This document shows positions 22,886-22,955 of a stretch of 22,955 nucleotides of DNA, piece by piece. Position 1 is the first letter of the stretch. Every line of letters starts with the position of its first letter. Made by a program: the position numbers and the translations under genes. Source of the DNA: Oscillospiraceae bacterium (GTDB lineage: Bacteria; Bacillota; Clostridia; Oscillospirales; Acutalibacteraceae); assembly GCA_028706415.1 (NCBI GenBank), contig JAQWBK010000014.1, positions 1 to 22,955 on the forward strand, written 5' to 3'. The notes under the pieces were generated by a model. It made no database searches. It had not been told where the DNA came from and worked only from the letters and a program-made list of their open reading frames with translations.

Positions 22886-22955
22886 AGTGTTATAATGATA
22901 TCCGTAAATGAACTACCTTGCGGCCAGCCGCGGGGTATCCAAAGCATACCGTTCA
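22886..22955. other. Sequence after pflB up to window edge
   Basis: 70 bp. Two ATGs (22895 and 22908, in different frames) are open to the window edge, but neither has a convincing RBS, and neither translation resembles the start of a PFL-activating enzyme. A small GCGGC-CA-GCCGC hairpin is present at about 22920-22931. Too short to assign. Confidence 0.3.

Noticed and set aside
22895..22955. Start of pflA after pflB
   Set aside because: The two possible frames lack an RBS and do not resemble the N-terminus of a PFL-activating enzyme; too little sequence to decide.
1..22955. CRISPR array, tRNA, rRNA or transposase gene
   Set aside because: No regularly spaced repeats, no tRNA- or rRNA-like segments and no transposase motifs were seen on either strand.

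Overview
The window comes from a low-to-mid G+C Gram-positive bacterium, most likely a clostridium of the Oscillospirales/Ruminococcaceae type. The support is the rpoB-rpoC-rpsL-rpsG-fusA-tuf gene order, Firmicutes-like versions of those proteins, strong AGGAGG-type ribosome binding sites, and an anaerobic pyruvate formate-lyase. The assignment is by protein character and gene order, not by a database search.

Left part (1-12300): information processing. The window opens inside rpoB, followed 23 bp later by rpoC, then the str genes rpsL, rpsG, fusA and tuf. These genes are spaced unusually far apart (402, 245, 472 and 144 bp, measured from the corrected start codons). Each gap holds its own signals: a strong promoter and a multi-hairpin leader before rpsL, a hairpin-rich spacer before rpsG, a terminator-like hairpin plus a 156-bp miniature inverted-repeat element before fusA, and a separate promoter before tuf. 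A strong intrinsic terminator closes the block after tuf.

Middle (12300-15150): a three-gene metal or stress cassette. It encodes a 100-aa protein resembling a cut-down RIC/YtfE/ScdA hemerythrin-like domain, a P1B-type metal ATPase with the unusual membrane motif CPG, and a free-standing CxxC heavy-metal-associated domain protein. A perfect 22-bp palindrome sits about 42 bp upstream of a predicted start site. The cassette is followed by a small ORF with a good RBS, a run of mutually exclusive hairpins, and a terminator.

Right part (15150-22955): a PAS-like/GGDEF diguanylate cyclase with a transposon-like element in its leader; a minus-strand cluster of three small unrecognised proteins; a metallophosphoesterase translationally coupled to a biotin-protein ligase; a P-loop ATPase of the PRK06851 kind with a degenerate second half; and pyruvate formate-lyase behind two candidate promoters and a palindromic operator.

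Two related families of short inverted-repeat elements are scattered through the window. Type 1 is present as two about 96% identical 156-bp copies in opposite orientations. Type 2 is present as one 85-bp copy and one copy that fills the gap between birA and the P-loop ATPase and supplies the stop codons of both genes. No tRNA, rRNA, CRISPR array or autonomous transposase gene was seen.
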